Assembly: GCA_964464625.1 (NCBI GenBank) | Contig: CAYXKD010000007.1 | Location: forward strand, 1 to 60,869 | Source of the DNA: JAAZIN01 sp964464625 | Lineage (GTDB): Bacteria > Bacillota > Dethiobacteria > DTU022 | Direction of reading: 5' to 3' | Length of the DNA stretch: 60,869 nt | Shown: piece by piece, positions 15,135 to 23,943 of the stretch | How the letters are laid out: each line of letters begins with the position of its first letter | How positions within the stretch are numbered: position 1 is the first letter of the stretch | Translations under genes and position numbers: made by a program | The notes under the pieces: model-generated | The model's input: only the letters and a program-made list of their open reading frames with translations | Told to the model about the DNA's origin: nothing | Database searches by the model: none

Positions 15135-17543
15135 TTAGTTCCTTACTGCTCTGCCCGTGGTGAGCAGGGACATGATCCGTTCCTGGGTCTTCTCTTCTCC
15201 GATCAGGCGCAGGAAAGCTTCGCGTTCAATATCCAGGAGATACTGTTCGCTGACCATGGTTTTCGGTCTGATATTGCCGCCGCAGAGAACAAAGGCTATC
15301 TCCATAGCGATCTTCATATCATGATCGCTGACATAGTTCCCCCAGCGCATGTTTTGCACCCCTGCTTTGAAGGAAGCGATACCATAGTCGCCCAGGACGG
15401 GAACTGATTTTGTTCGCGGTGGTTCATATACCTCTTTGATCATGCCGAGGACAGTCTGCTTGGCATCGTGGATCAGGAAATCCTGGTTGACCGAGATCCT
15501 GTCTGTCCTGCGCATGAAGCCGAGTTCCTGGGCGTGGCGGGCGCTAGTGGATACTGTAGCCATGGCAATTGCCTCGAATGCTTTCTGTACGAAGGGGAGC
15601 AGATCTACATTAACCCCTTCGGGGACTCCCTCAATGTAACGGTAGAGCAGCTCTTTGTTTCCGCCTCCGCCGGGGAGCAGACCCACGCCCATTTCCACCT
15701 GGCCCATGTAGGTTTCAGCAGCGGCGTGGATCCTGTCACAGTGCAGGATGATCTCCATTCCGCCGCCCAGGGTCATCTGGAAGGGTGCGGCCACAACAGG
15801 AATACGCGAGTATTTCACAGTCATCAAGGCATCCTGGAAATCCTTAACGGATTGGTTCAGCATATCCCAGTCGCCGCCCTGGGCGGCCATCAGGAGCAGC
15901 GCAACATTGGCGCCGACACAGAAGTTTCCGCTCTGGTTGCTGATGACCATGCCAGCAAAGTTTTTCTCAGTTTCCTCGATGGCTTCAAAAATAAACTGGG
16001 TAAAAAGCGGAGAAATAGCCTGCTGCGGGCTGTGCATCTCCAGGCAAACTACTCCATCGCCTAGATCGACAAGGCTACCGTCGTCGTTACCTTTTACCAG
16101 TTTGTTTTGTTTTTTCAGTGCCGGCAGGCTGATTGCCTCTACGCTCAACGGGACTGGCTTGTAGCTTTTAGAAGCGATGTCGTAGAATGAAAGTGCGCCA
16201 GAATCATCCTCTTTATAGAAGCTTTCGTTACCGCCGCTCAGCATCTCATCAATGAATGCGGGGAGCTTCTCACCTTCATTTTTCATCCGCTCTACGCTCT
16301 CGCGCAGGCCGATGGCATCCCAGCTGGCAAAGGGTCCCAGTTTCCAGTTGAAACCCCAGCTCATAGCCCTGTCCACATTGACGACATCATCGGCAATTTC
16401 AGGAATGCGATTTGCAGAATAGGTCAAAAGCTTCTTCATGAAACTCCAGGCGAATTTGCCGGCCTCATCATCGGAATTAACTAGCATCTTGAGGCCGTCT
16501 TTTAAGCCGGCATCCTTAGTCTTTTTAAGAATATCGAATCTTGCTTTTTCCCGGGGGCGATATTCCAGCGTATCGTAATCAATGGCGAATATCTCTGAGC
16601 CTGCTTCCCCCCGTACTTTCTTGTAGAAGCCCTGTTTTGTTTTATCTCCAAGCAGCTTCTGTTCAACCATTTTCTTTAGAAAATCGGGAACGGCCATCTC
16701 TTCTTTTTCCACGGGGTCATCGGATTTATCGATGCAGGTCTGGGCTACATGGCAGAATGTGTCGAGCCCTACCATGTCCATGGTCCGGAAGGAGGCGCTC
16801 TTGGGATGACCCAAGGGTGGTCCGGTAATGGTATCGACCTGCTCGATGGTCATCTTCTCCTGCATCATCAGCTTAATGGTCTGTACCATGGCATAGGTAC
16901 CAATGCGGTTCGCAATAAAGTTTGGCGTATCCTTGGCAAAAACGACCCCTTTACCGAGTACCTTCTCGCAGAAGCGGTGCATGTAGCTCATTACTTCAGG
17001 CAGAGTCTCACGACAGGGTATGAGCTCGAGCAGTTTCATGTAACGGGGCGGGTTGAAAAAGTGGGTGCCCAGGAAATATTTGCGAAATTCATCGGAGCAT
17101 TCAGAAACCATCTCATTTATGGAGAGGCCCGATGTATTTGAGGTGACGATAGCCCCGGGGGTCCAGTTGGCCTCCACATTTTTAAAGACCTTTCTCTTGA
17201 TCTCCATATTTTCAACGATGACTTCGATAATCCAGTCACATTCCTTCAGCTTGGCCATATCATCTTCAAAGTTGCCGGGAGTGATGAGTTCCACATTAGA
17301 CTTGCGGTAAAGCGGGTTCAGTTTTTGCTTGAGCAAGCCATCTTTTCCCAGGATGGAAAGGCGGTTGCGTACTTGCGGGCTATCCAGACTTAACCCTTTT
17401 TTCTCTTCGTCCGGGGTAAGCTCGCGGGGAACGATGTCCAACAGGTAAACCGAGAGACCCACATTGGCCAGGTGGGCGGCGATGGTGGCGCCCATAACAC
17501 CGGCGCCAAGCACAGCGGCTCTTTTAATCTCTTTCACGGCCAT
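15135..17543 (-). CDS. fadN: 3-hydroxyacyl-CoA dehydrogenase/enoyl-CoA hydratase fusion (FadN type)
   Basis: An 802-residue bifunctional beta-oxidation enzyme with the B. subtilis FadN domain order, that is, dehydrogenase first. The N-terminal NAD+ fold is GAGVMGATIAAHLANVG, and the catalytic-His region is GTHFFNPPRYMKLLE. The C-terminal crotonase domain (about 480-680) has TLGGGMEIILHCD and the Glu-containing QVEMGVGLLPGGGG. ATG 17543 is 7 nt after AAGGAGG; a TTG one codon upstream is too close to the site. It lies 53 nt after fadR and 12 nt before fadA in one operon. Confidence 0.95.
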   Translation of the reverse strand: MAVKEIKRAAVLGAGVMGATIAAHLANVGLSVYLLDIVPRELTPDEEKKGLSLDSPQVRNRLSILGKDGLLKQKLNPLYRKSNVELITPGNFEDDMAKLKECDWIIEVIVENMEIKRKVFKNVEANWTPGAIVTSNTSGLSINEMVSECSDEFRKYFLGTHFFNPPRYMKLLELIPCRETLPEVMSYMHRFCEKVLGKGVVFAKDTPNFIANRIGTYAMVQTIKLMMQEKMTIEQVDTITGPPLGHPKSASFRTMDMVGLDTFCHVAQTCIDKSDDPVEKEEMAVPDFLKKMVEQKLLGDKTKQGFYKKVRGEAGSEIFAIDYDTLEYRPREKARFDILKKTKDAGLKDGLKMLVNSDDEAGKFAWSFMKKLLTYSANRIPEIADDVVNVDRAMSWGFNWKLGPFASWDAIGLRESVERMKNEGEKLPAFIDEMLSGGNESFYKEDDSGALSFYDIASKSYKPVPLSVEAISLPALKKQNKLVKGNDDGSLVDLGDGVVCLEMHSPQQAISPLFTQFIFEAIEETEKNFAGMVISNQSGNFCVGANVALLLMAAQGGDWDMLNQSVKDFQDALMTVKYSRIPVVAAPFQMTLGGGMEIILHCDRIHAAAETYMGQVEMGVGLLPGGGGNKELLYRYIEGVPEGVNVDLLPFVQKAFEAIAMATVSTSARHAQELGFMRRTDRISVNQDFLIHDAKQTVLGMIKEVYEPPRTKSVPVLGDYGIASFKAGVQNMRWGNYVSDHDMKIAMEIAFVLCGGNIRPKTMVSEQYLLDIEREAFLRLIGEEKTQERIMSLLTTGRAVRN

Positions 17544-17596
17544 CAAAATACCTCCTTTTTGCTCTTACTCTTTCTCTCTCACTGACCTGGGGAAAA

Positions 17597-18178
17597 CTAC
17601 TGTAACCCTCTAACCAGCAGGTCGTGGACGGGGCCGGCCATACTGCCTAAGTTATATGCCTTTTTGGACATGGCCCAGCAGGTGACCACTTCATCAATGG
17701 CGCCGAAAATTACCTTTCTGGCGGTCCGGATGTTCAAATCTTGGCGGTAAAGCCCCTCCTTTTGACCTTCTGCAATCACCTCCTCGATGACTCTGAAATA
17801 GTGTAAAAGTGGTTGTGAAATACCTTCGTTGATGGCTTCATCGATCTGCCGCAATTCAATCTGGGTAACTTTGGCCTGTTCAGGCCTGTTACCCAGTGTG
17901 TTCAGATGATACCTGATCAGGGCGGCGAGTTTTTCACTGCAGTCAGGGTGTTTTGCCAGCTGCTGGCGCAACTCGTCGACGAAACGGGACATCATCTCCT
18001 GGAACAAAGAGATAAGGATGTCTTCTTTTTTTTCAAAGTAAATATATACAGTACCGTCGGCAACACCTGCTTCCCGGGCAATATCTGATATCCGGGTCCG
18101 GTGAAAGCCGAAGCGGGCAAAGGTCTTGAGCGCTGCTTCGAGGATGGCAAAGTATTTTTCACCTGTCCTTTTTGCCAC
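17597..18178 (-). CDS. fadR: TetR-family fatty-acid regulator (FadR-like)
   Basis: A 193-residue TetR-type repressor. The helix-turn-helix TRISDIAREAGVADGTVYIYF followed by KKEDILISLF closely resembles B. subtilis FadR, which is released from DNA by long-chain acyl-CoA. I start at GTG 18178, 5 nt after GGAGG; the longer frame upstream runs over the promoter and operator. A FadR-type box lies at 18202-18219 in its own leader, so autoregulation of the whole fadR-fadN-fadA operon is likely. The ligand assignment is inferred from context and operator. Confidence 0.88.
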   Translation of the reverse strand: MAKRTGEKYFAILEAALKTFARFGFHRTRISDIAREAGVADGTVYIYFEKKEDILISLFQEMMSRFVDELRQQLAKHPDCSEKLAALIRYHLNTLGNRPEQAKVTQIELRQIDEAINEGISQPLLHYFRVIEEVIAEGQKEGLYRQDLNIRTARKVIFGAIDEVVTCWAMSKKAYNLGSMAGPVHDLLVRGLQ

Positions 18179-18201
18179 TGCAACCTCCATTTGAATTGTG
18201 A

Positions 18202-18219
18202 TGAATGAATGTTCATTCG
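18202..18219. promoter_or_regulatory. fadR: FadR-type operator
   Basis: The sequence TGAATGAATGTTCATTCG matches the known Bacillus FadR box TGAATGAMTANTCATTCA at 16 of 18 positions. It begins about 1 nt after the predicted transcription start, where a bound repressor would block the operon. Confidence 0.8.
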
Positions 18220-18226
18220 CCATCTT

Positions 18227-18255
18227 ATTGTATATTCTATTAGTATAAAAATCAA
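18227..18255 (-). promoter_or_regulatory. Promoter of the fadR-fadN-fadA operon
   Basis: On the minus strand, -35 TTGATT (18250-18255) and -10 TACAAT (18227-18232) are 17 nt apart. The FadR box lies immediately downstream and the fadR GTG about 50 nt downstream. Confidence 0.7.
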
Positions 18256-18414
18256 GCACTTTTATGAATCTTATCAATGATTGATGCAATTATTCCAAAA
18301 CCCTTGAACGTGTTGAGTTTCTATGCCATTTGCAGTCATGGAGGGTGTGGGTGAATGGTAAAAAGAGAAGAGAGGGGGCCGGATAGAAAGTAAAACCTGG
18401 CGAACAAATGTGGT

Positions 18415-18564
18415 TAAATATTGGCGGGGGAAGGAGAGCAAAATAAAGCTGCTTAAAGCAAGTGAAGAGAGACCTCGTTCCAGGAGAACAAACGGAGTTG
18501 TCACCTGTGGTGCAACTGTGGTAAAATAAAATGGCCTTAACGCCTTATTAATAAGGCGTTTTAT
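18415..18564 (+). ncRNA. Structured leader or small RNA upstream of tig
   Basis: After an AT-rich -10-like TAAATA (18415-18420), an element at 18424-18459 recurs almost exactly at 60833-60869. It is followed by a hairpin with arms AGTTG/CAACT and CACC/GGTG (18496-18517), then a terminator-like hairpin (18539-18564), then tig. The layout suggests a terminated leader (attenuator) or a short noncoding RNA. I see AGAGAG but no TGGNACCGCG T-box motif, so I do not name a class. Confidence 0.4.
18539..18564 (+). terminator. Terminator or attenuator upstream of tig
   Basis: Stem AACGCCTTAT/ATAAGGCGTT (18539-18548 and 18551-18560) is followed by TTATCTTAT on the plus strand, 75 nt before the tig start. 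No protein gene precedes it on this strand. Confidence 0.55.
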
Positions 18565-18638
18565 CTTATAAATTCTTGCGATTTAACTACTTTATTTGAG
18601 GTAGGCATATGATATGATAGTAAAAAGGAGGGGCATAA

Positions 18639-19952
18639 ATGGCAGTCAGTTGGGAAAAAATAGAGCACAATAAAATCAAGCTGGAAATAGAGGTGGCTGC
18701 TCCCGAAGTTGACAGCGCACTTGAGAGGGCTTATCGGACAGTGGTAAAACAGGTTAACCTCGCCGGCTTTCGCAAAGGCAAGGTGCCCCGCCACATTCTG
18801 GAGGCTCGCTTTGGGCCGGAGATACTCCACCAGGATGCCCTTGAGTTTTTAATTCCTGCAGCCTACGATGAAGCCATTGCCGAAGTGGATGCTGAGCCTA
18901 TTGATCAACCTGAATTTGATTTCGAAGAGATCGAAAAGGGCAAACCCTTTCTTTTTAAGGCAATTGTAGAAGTGCTTCCACCGGTAGAACTGGGGGAATA
19001 CAAAGGAATGGAAGTGGAGCAGGAGATAACCCCGGTTACCGAAGCCGGGATGGAACGATATCTGGAGTCTTTGCGGGATCAGCATGCCCGTCTCGTTCCT
19101 ATTGAGGATGAAGGGGTCGGGATCAATAATGGGGATCTGGCGCTAATAGATTTTCAGGGATATATTGGCGGGGAGGCTTTTCCTGAGGGGGAAGCGGAGA
19201 ATTATTCATTGGAACTGGGCTCAAATAGTTTCATCCCCGGGTTCGAAGAACAACTTGTAGGGATGAAGGTGGGTGAAGAGAGAGAGATAGAGGTGACCTT
19301 CCCCGACGAATACCGTAAAAAGGAACTGGCTGGCAAGGAAGCGCTTTTTAAGGTGGAGTTGAAGCAGATCAAGCAGAAACAGCTGCCCGATTTAGATGAC
19401 GATTTCATCAGGGAGATCAGCGAGTTTGAAAATCTATCCGATTTTAAAACAGATCTGCAGGACCGCATGGAAAAAACCAACATGGAAAGGGCTAAAACTG
19501 AACTTGAAGAGATGCTCATTGAAAAAGCAACCGCCCTATCGCAGGTTGAACTGCCGCAGATTCTGGTAGAGCGCCAGATCGACCGCCTGCTCGGGGAAAT
19601 GGATCAGTTTTTGGCTTATCAAGGCCTTAATTTGGAGAAATTTGCCGAACTGTCCGGCAAGACCATGGAAGAGATCCGCGAAGAGAAAAGGGAGGAGGCG
19701 GAGAGGAGAACCAAAGCCAACCTTGTGCTCGATGCGGTGGTTAAAAAAGAAGGATTCACCGTTGACGACAGCGAAATAGATGCCAAGATTGCCGAGCTGG
19801 CTGAGAGCTATAATGATCAGCCCGATCGTATCAGAGAGTTATTTGAAAAGCAGGGGCGGATCCCTGTGATGCGGGAAGAACTTCGCGTCCGCAAGGCCGT
19901 TGACCTGCTTGTCCGTGAAGCTAAAATCACCAGGATTGAAAAGGCTGAATAA
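18639..19952 (+). CDS. tig: Trigger factor
   Basis: A 437-residue ribosome-bound chaperone and peptidyl-prolyl isomerase that receives nascent chains at the exit tunnel. The ribosome-docking signature GFRKGKVP is at residues 43-50. The FKBP-type domain (about 150-245) includes GDLALIDFQGYIGGEAF and IPGFEEQLVGMKVGEE, and a long helical C-terminal domain follows. AAAGGAGGGG precedes the ATG. It is followed after 16 nt by clpP, giving the common Firmicute order tig-clpP-clpX. The length is typical. Confidence 0.97.
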   Translation: MAVSWEKIEHNKIKLEIEVAAPEVDSALERAYRTVVKQVNLAGFRKGKVPRHILEARFGPEILHQDALEFLIPAAYDEAIAEVDAEPIDQPEFDFEEIEKGKPFLFKAIVEVLPPVELGEYKGMEVEQEITPVTEAGMERYLESLRDQHARLVPIEDEGVGINNGDLALIDFQGYIGGEAFPEGEAENYSLELGSNSFIPGFEEQLVGMKVGEEREIEVTFPDEYRKKELAGKEALFKVELKQIKQKQLPDLDDDFIREISEFENLSDFKTDLQDRMEKTNMERAKTELEEMLIEKATALSQVELPQILVERQIDRLLGEMDQFLAYQGLNLEKFAELSGKTMEEIREEKREEAERRTKANLVLDAVVKKEGFTVDDSEIDAKIAELAESYNDQPDRIRELFEKQGRIPVMREELRVRKAVDLLVREAKITRIEKAE

Positions 19953-19968
19953 AGGAGGCCCTTTTAAC

Positions 19969-20556
19969 ATGAGCATTCTTATACCTATGGTTGTAGAACA
20001 GAGCAGCCGTGGCGAGAGAGCCTATGATATCTATTCAAGACTGCTTAAAGACAGGATTATTTTTGTAGGCAGTTCCATAGACGATCATGTTGCCAACCTC
20101 ATTGTTGCCCAGATGCTTTTTCTGGAATCAGAGGATCCTGATAAGGATATCAATTTGTATATCAACTCACCCGGCGGAGCGGTTTATGCCGGAATGGCGA
20201 TATACGATACAATGCAGTATATCAAAGCGCCAGTATCTACCATCTGTGTTGGCCTGGCAGCCAGTTTTGGAGCCGTGCTTTTGGCAGCCGGAGCCAGGGG
20301 AAAGAGATTTACCCTGCCGCATTCGAGGATTATGCTGCATCAGCCTGCCGGAGGCGCATATGGCCAGGCGGTTGATATTGAGATCCATGCCAGGGAGATA
20401 TTGAAGGTGCGGGAATCGTTAAATGAGATTCTGGCCAATCATACGGGGCAGCCGGTAGAGCGCATCGCTAAAGATACAGATCGCGATTTCTTTATCTCCG
20501 CTGAAGAGGCAAAAGATTACGGGCTGGTGGATGAAATCCTGCTACACCGGCCTTAG
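19969..20556 (+). CDS. clpP: ATP-dependent Clp protease proteolytic subunit
   Basis: A 195-residue serine peptidase forming the ClpP tetradecamer that works with ClpX. The triad is Ser99 (GLAASFGAVLLAAG), His124 (RIMLHQPAGG) and Asp173 (TDRDFFIS). The N-terminus MSILIPMVVEQ is typical, and GGAGG lies 10 nt upstream of ATG 19969. The reading frame continues upstream over the end of tig, but that part is not coding. clpX starts 23 nt downstream. Confidence 0.97.
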   Translation: MSILIPMVVEQSSRGERAYDIYSRLLKDRIIFVGSSIDDHVANLIVAQMLFLESEDPDKDINLYINSPGGAVYAGMAIYDTMQYIKAPVSTICVGLAASFGAVLLAAGARGKRFTLPHSRIMLHQPAGGAYGQAVDIEIHAREILKVRESLNEILANHTGQPVERIAKDTDRDFFISAEEAKDYGLVDEILLHRP

Positions 20557-20579
20557 CAGGATCGGGGTGAAAGCGATTC

Positions 20580-21839
20580 ATGTTCAAATTTACAGATGAA
20601 AAAGGACAACTAAAATGCTCCTTTTGCGGGAAAACCCAGGAGCAGGTACGGAAACTCGTAGCCGGCCCCGGTGTCTATATCTGCGATGAGTGTATTGAGC
20701 TTTGCAATGAGATCATCGAAGAAGAGATCGGTGAGGAAGGCGATTTTAACCTCGTCGATTTGCCCAAACCGCAGGAGCTGAAAGAGGCTCTGGATCAATA
20801 TGTCATCGACCAGGAAGATGCTAAAAAGATCCTTTCGGTGGCTGTATACAACCACTACAAGCGGATCAATGCCGCCCAGAAAGTGGAGGAAGTGGAGCTG
20901 CAGAAAAGCAACATTGTGCTCATCGGTCCGACGGGCACAGGGAAAACACTTCTGGCGCAGACTCTTGCCCGGATTTTAAATGTGCCCTTTGCTATCGCCG
21001 ATGCCACGTCACTCACCGAGGCGGGTTATGTGGGTGAAGACGTGGAGAACATCCTTTTGAAGCTCATCCAGGCTGCCGATTATGATATTGAGAAAGCTGA
21101 AAAAGGTATTGTCTATATTGATGAGATCGACAAGATCGCGCGTAAGACCGACAACCCCTCCATCACACGTGATGTTTCTGGCGAGGGGGTTCAGCAGGCT
21201 CTGCTGAAGATCCTTGAAGGGACTGTGGCCAGTGTTCCCCCGCAGGGAGGGCGCAAGCATCCCCATCAGGAATTTATGCAGATTGATACTACTGATATCC
21301 TTTTCATTTGCGGCGGAGCTTTTGACGGTCTGGAGAAGATCATTCAAAGCCGCATCAGTAAAAAGGGTATCGGTTTCGGTGCGGATGTACAGAGTATTGA
21401 TCAGCATAATATCGGCACGATCCTGCGGCAGATTCTGCCACAGGACCTTCTCAAATATGGGCTTATACCGGAATTTGTCGGACGGATCCCGGTAATTGCA
21501 ACTCTTGATTCACTGGGCAAGGAGGCGTTGATTCGCATCCTCACCGAACCGCGCAATGCTCTGGTTAAACAGTATCAGAAAATGTTTGAACTGGACGGCG
21601 TCCTGCTGGAATTCAAAGATGGTTCGCTGCAGATTGTTGCCGATGAGGCGATCAAACGAAACACCGGCGCCAGGGGGCTGCGGGCAATTATGGAGGAGGT
21701 CCTTCTTGATGTGATGTTCGAGCTTCCTTCGCGCGATGATGTGAGTCAATGCGTGATTACCCGTGAAGTTGTTTTGGAAAGAGAAAAACCCATTCTGGTG
21801 ACACAGGATAAGCGGAAGAAAAAAGAGGTAACCGCTTAA
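20580..21839 (+). CDS. clpX: ATP-dependent Clp protease ATPase subunit
   Basis: A 419-residue AAA+ unfoldase that recognises substrates and feeds them to ClpP. The N-terminal zinc-binding domain uses Cys13, Cys16, Cys35 and Cys38. Walker A GPTGTGKT starts at Gly116, Walker B is VYIDEIDKI, and GYVGEDVE and RNTGARGLRAIMEE are typical of ClpX. The length is normal. A strong terminator follows, so tig-clpP-clpX appears to be one unit separate from lonB. Confidence 0.97.
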   Translation: MFKFTDEKGQLKCSFCGKTQEQVRKLVAGPGVYICDECIELCNEIIEEEIGEEGDFNLVDLPKPQELKEALDQYVIDQEDAKKILSVAVYNHYKRINAAQKVEEVELQKSNIVLIGPTGTGKTLLAQTLARILNVPFAIADATSLTEAGYVGEDVENILLKLIQAADYDIEKAEKGIVYIDEIDKIARKTDNPSITRDVSGEGVQQALLKILEGTVASVPPQGGRKHPHQEFMQIDTTDILFICGGAFDGLEKIIQSRISKKGIGFGADVQSIDQHNIGTILRQILPQDLLKYGLIPEFVGRIPVIATLDSLGKEALIRILTEPRNALVKQYQKMFELDGVLLEFKDGSLQIVADEAIKRNTGARGLRAIMEEVLLDVMFELPSRDDVSQCVITREVVLEREKPILVTQDKRKKKEVTA

Positions 21840-21867
21840 ATATATTTTTGCTGTTTAAAGAGACAGG

Positions 21868-21899
21868 AAGGTTGTTCCATGAGAACAGCCTTTTTTTTT
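21868..21899 (+). terminator. Rho-independent terminator after clpX
   Basis: A 10-bp stem AAGGTTGTTC/GAACAGCCTT with a 5-nt loop runs into a tract of nine T residues (21891-21899), 28 nt after the clpX stop. Confidence 0.9.
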
Positions 21900-22148
21900 G
21901 TGCGACCGGGGCATGGGGCATTCTTAACGAATTGACTAGAAGCCTCATCCGAAAGGTTACCCGGAAAAGGTGTAAGAAGCCCCGCATATGGGCAGTCTCC
22001 CAGCCGATTTAATTCCCTACCAGCCTGTGCAGAGAAAACTCAAGATCGCAAAAAACTAGCTTTTCAAGACCTGACCCCAGAGTGTTTTTGTTCTTATCAG
22101 CGGGATAGATCACCAAATAAAGGGGGATAATATTGCCCGAAAGGATGG

Positions 22149-23804
22149 GTGGTCTTTTTGAGCAATTTCGCCGGGATAATAGGGCTGGTTCAGATATTTT
22201 TTGCCATAGTCATCGGGATCTATTTTTTTACTTTGCTGCGAAACCAGCAGAGCAGCCGCGTTGCCGTTGATAAAGAGTCCCGTAAAGAGATGGAACAGCT
22301 GGAAAGGCTGCGCCGCATCTCTTTAACCGAACCGCTATCGGAGAAGACCCGCCCGAAAAGTTTCGATGAAATTATTGGCCAGGCAGATGGACTGAAGGCT
22401 CTACATGCAGCCCTATGTGGGCCTAACCCCCAGCATGTGATCCTATACGGACCCCCGGGTATCGGGAAAACCGCTGCGGCCCGCCTGGTCCTTGATGAAG
22501 CGAAGAAAAACCCGCTCAGTCCTTTTGGCAAAGGGGCCTGTTTTACCGAGCTTGATGCCACCACAGCCCGTTTCGATGAACGCGGCATTGCCGACCCCCT
22601 TATCGGTACAGTCCATGATCCCATCTACCAGGGTGCCGGGCCTCTCGGCATGGCCGGCATTCCCCAGCCGAAACCCGGTGCGGTGACTAAGGCGCACGGG
22701 GGGGTCCTTTTTATCGATGAAATAGGTGAGCTCCATCCCATTCAGATCAACAAGCTGCTTAAAGTGCTTGAGGACCGCAAGGTTTTCCTGGAAAGCGCCT
22801 ACTACAATAGTGAAGACAACGCTATACCCCGCCATATTCACGAAATTTTTATGCACGGTCTTCCGGCAGATTTTCGTCTCATTGGTGCCACCACGCGGAT
22901 GCCTCATGAGCTTCCACCGGCGATCCGCTCCCGCTGCCTGGAGATTTTTTTTCGAGGTCTTTCGCCGCAAGAAATAAGGGTCATTGCTGAAAATGCAGCC
23001 CGGCGCATCTCTTTTGCTGCCACCTCGTCTGCTTTGGATGTAATCACCCGTTTTGCCACCAACGGCAGGGAGGCGGTCAATGTAATTCAGATGGCTGCAG
23101 GTATTGCCCTCGGTGAAAAGCGCACCCTTCTGGAAGCGGATGATATTGAGTGGGTGGTTAACAGCACTCAGCTACCTCCGCGCCCAGAGAGGAAACCACC
23201 TCCCGAGCCTCAGATGGGTTATGCAAACGGGCTGGCTATTTACGGGCCCAATATGGGGACTTTGATTGAAGTGGAGGCAATGGCGCTTCCAGTGAAGCAG
23301 GGGGAGGGAAAAGTCACCATTACCGGTATTGTTGAAGAAGAGGAGATGGGGGGTCTGGGACATACTGTCCGGCGGAAGGGTACGGCCAAAGGGGCCGCTG
23401 AAATCGTGATTACCGTGTTAAGCCGTTACATGGGGTTGAACCTGCGCGATTACGACATTCATCTCAACTTTCCTGGCGGCATGCCTGTAGACGGACCCTC
23501 CGCAGGGGTGAGCATGGCCACGGCAATCTATTCGTCTCTTTCCGGCCAGTATGTCGATCCCTTTACAGCGATGACGGGAGAGATATCAGTGCGCGGCCTG
23601 GTCCGCCCGGTGGGCGGCATTCCGGCGAAGATCGAAGCGGCTGTTGATGTGGGGATTAAAAAAATATTAATTCCGCAATTTAACTGGCAGGAAAGCTTTC
23701 GGCGTTTTGTTCCGGTGAAAATAATCCCGGTAAGTTGTATAGAAGAAGTGTTCCACGAGGCGCTGATGAAAAAAGAGCCCGTGGCCGCCCTGCCTTCGCA
23801 TTAA
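22149..23804 (+). CDS. lonB: LonB-type ATP-dependent protease
   Basis: A 551-residue membrane-tethered Lon-family protease, made in the forespore in B. subtilis. It has one N-terminal hydrophobic helix (GLVQIFFAIVIGIYFFTLL), an AAA+ domain with Walker A GPPGIGKT and Walker B FIDEIGEL, and a C-terminal Lon peptidase domain with GPSAGVSMA (catalytic Ser) and GGIPAKIEAAVD (catalytic Lys). It lacks the LonA N-terminal substrate domain. The start is uncertain: GTG 22149 follows AAAGG, and TTG 22158 follows GGGTGG. lonA follows, as in Bacillus. Confidence 0.93.
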   Translation: MVFLSNFAGIIGLVQIFFAIVIGIYFFTLLRNQQSSRVAVDKESRKEMEQLERLRRISLTEPLSEKTRPKSFDEIIGQADGLKALHAALCGPNPQHVILYGPPGIGKTAAARLVLDEAKKNPLSPFGKGACFTELDATTARFDERGIADPLIGTVHDPIYQGAGPLGMAGIPQPKPGAVTKAHGGVLFIDEIGELHPIQINKLLKVLEDRKVFLESAYYNSEDNAIPRHIHEIFMHGLPADFRLIGATTRMPHELPPAIRSRCLEIFFRGLSPQEIRVIAENAARRISFAATSSALDVITRFATNGREAVNVIQMAAGIALGEKRTLLEADDIEWVVNSTQLPPRPERKPPPEPQMGYANGLAIYGPNMGTLIEVEAMALPVKQGEGKVTITGIVEEEEMGGLGHTVRRKGTAKGAAEIVITVLSRYMGLNLRDYDIHLNFPGGMPVDGPSAGVSMATAIYSSLSGQYVDPFTAMTGEISVRGLVRPVGGIPAKIEAAVDVGIKKILIPQFNWQESFRRFVPVKIIPVSCIEEVFHEALMKKEPVAALPSH

Positions 23805-23879
23805 CCTTTTCCGGTTGCATTACAGGGCAATGAAACCCGGGGAGAGGTTGGAATTAGAGCAAAAAAGGGAAAGCATAGG

Positions 23880-23917
23880 CGAGAAGCGAATAAGGCAAAG
23901 AGAAGCTTCTCGTTTTT
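23880..23917 (+). terminator. Possible terminator between lonB and lon
   Basis: Arms CGAGAAGC (23880-23887) and GCTTCTCG (23905-23912) are followed by TTTTTG. The loop is 17 nt, so the hairpin is moderate. It may partly separate lonB from lon transcription. Confidence 0.4.
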
Positions 23918-23943
23918 GATCTCTCATGAGAGGTGACAGAGCA

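Noticed and set aside
13926..15407. A 493-codon open frame antisense to the thiolase gene
   Set aside because: It lies opposite a secure fadA gene and the end of fadN, has low-complexity His/Gly-rich composition typical of a shadow frame, and lacks a ribosome site.
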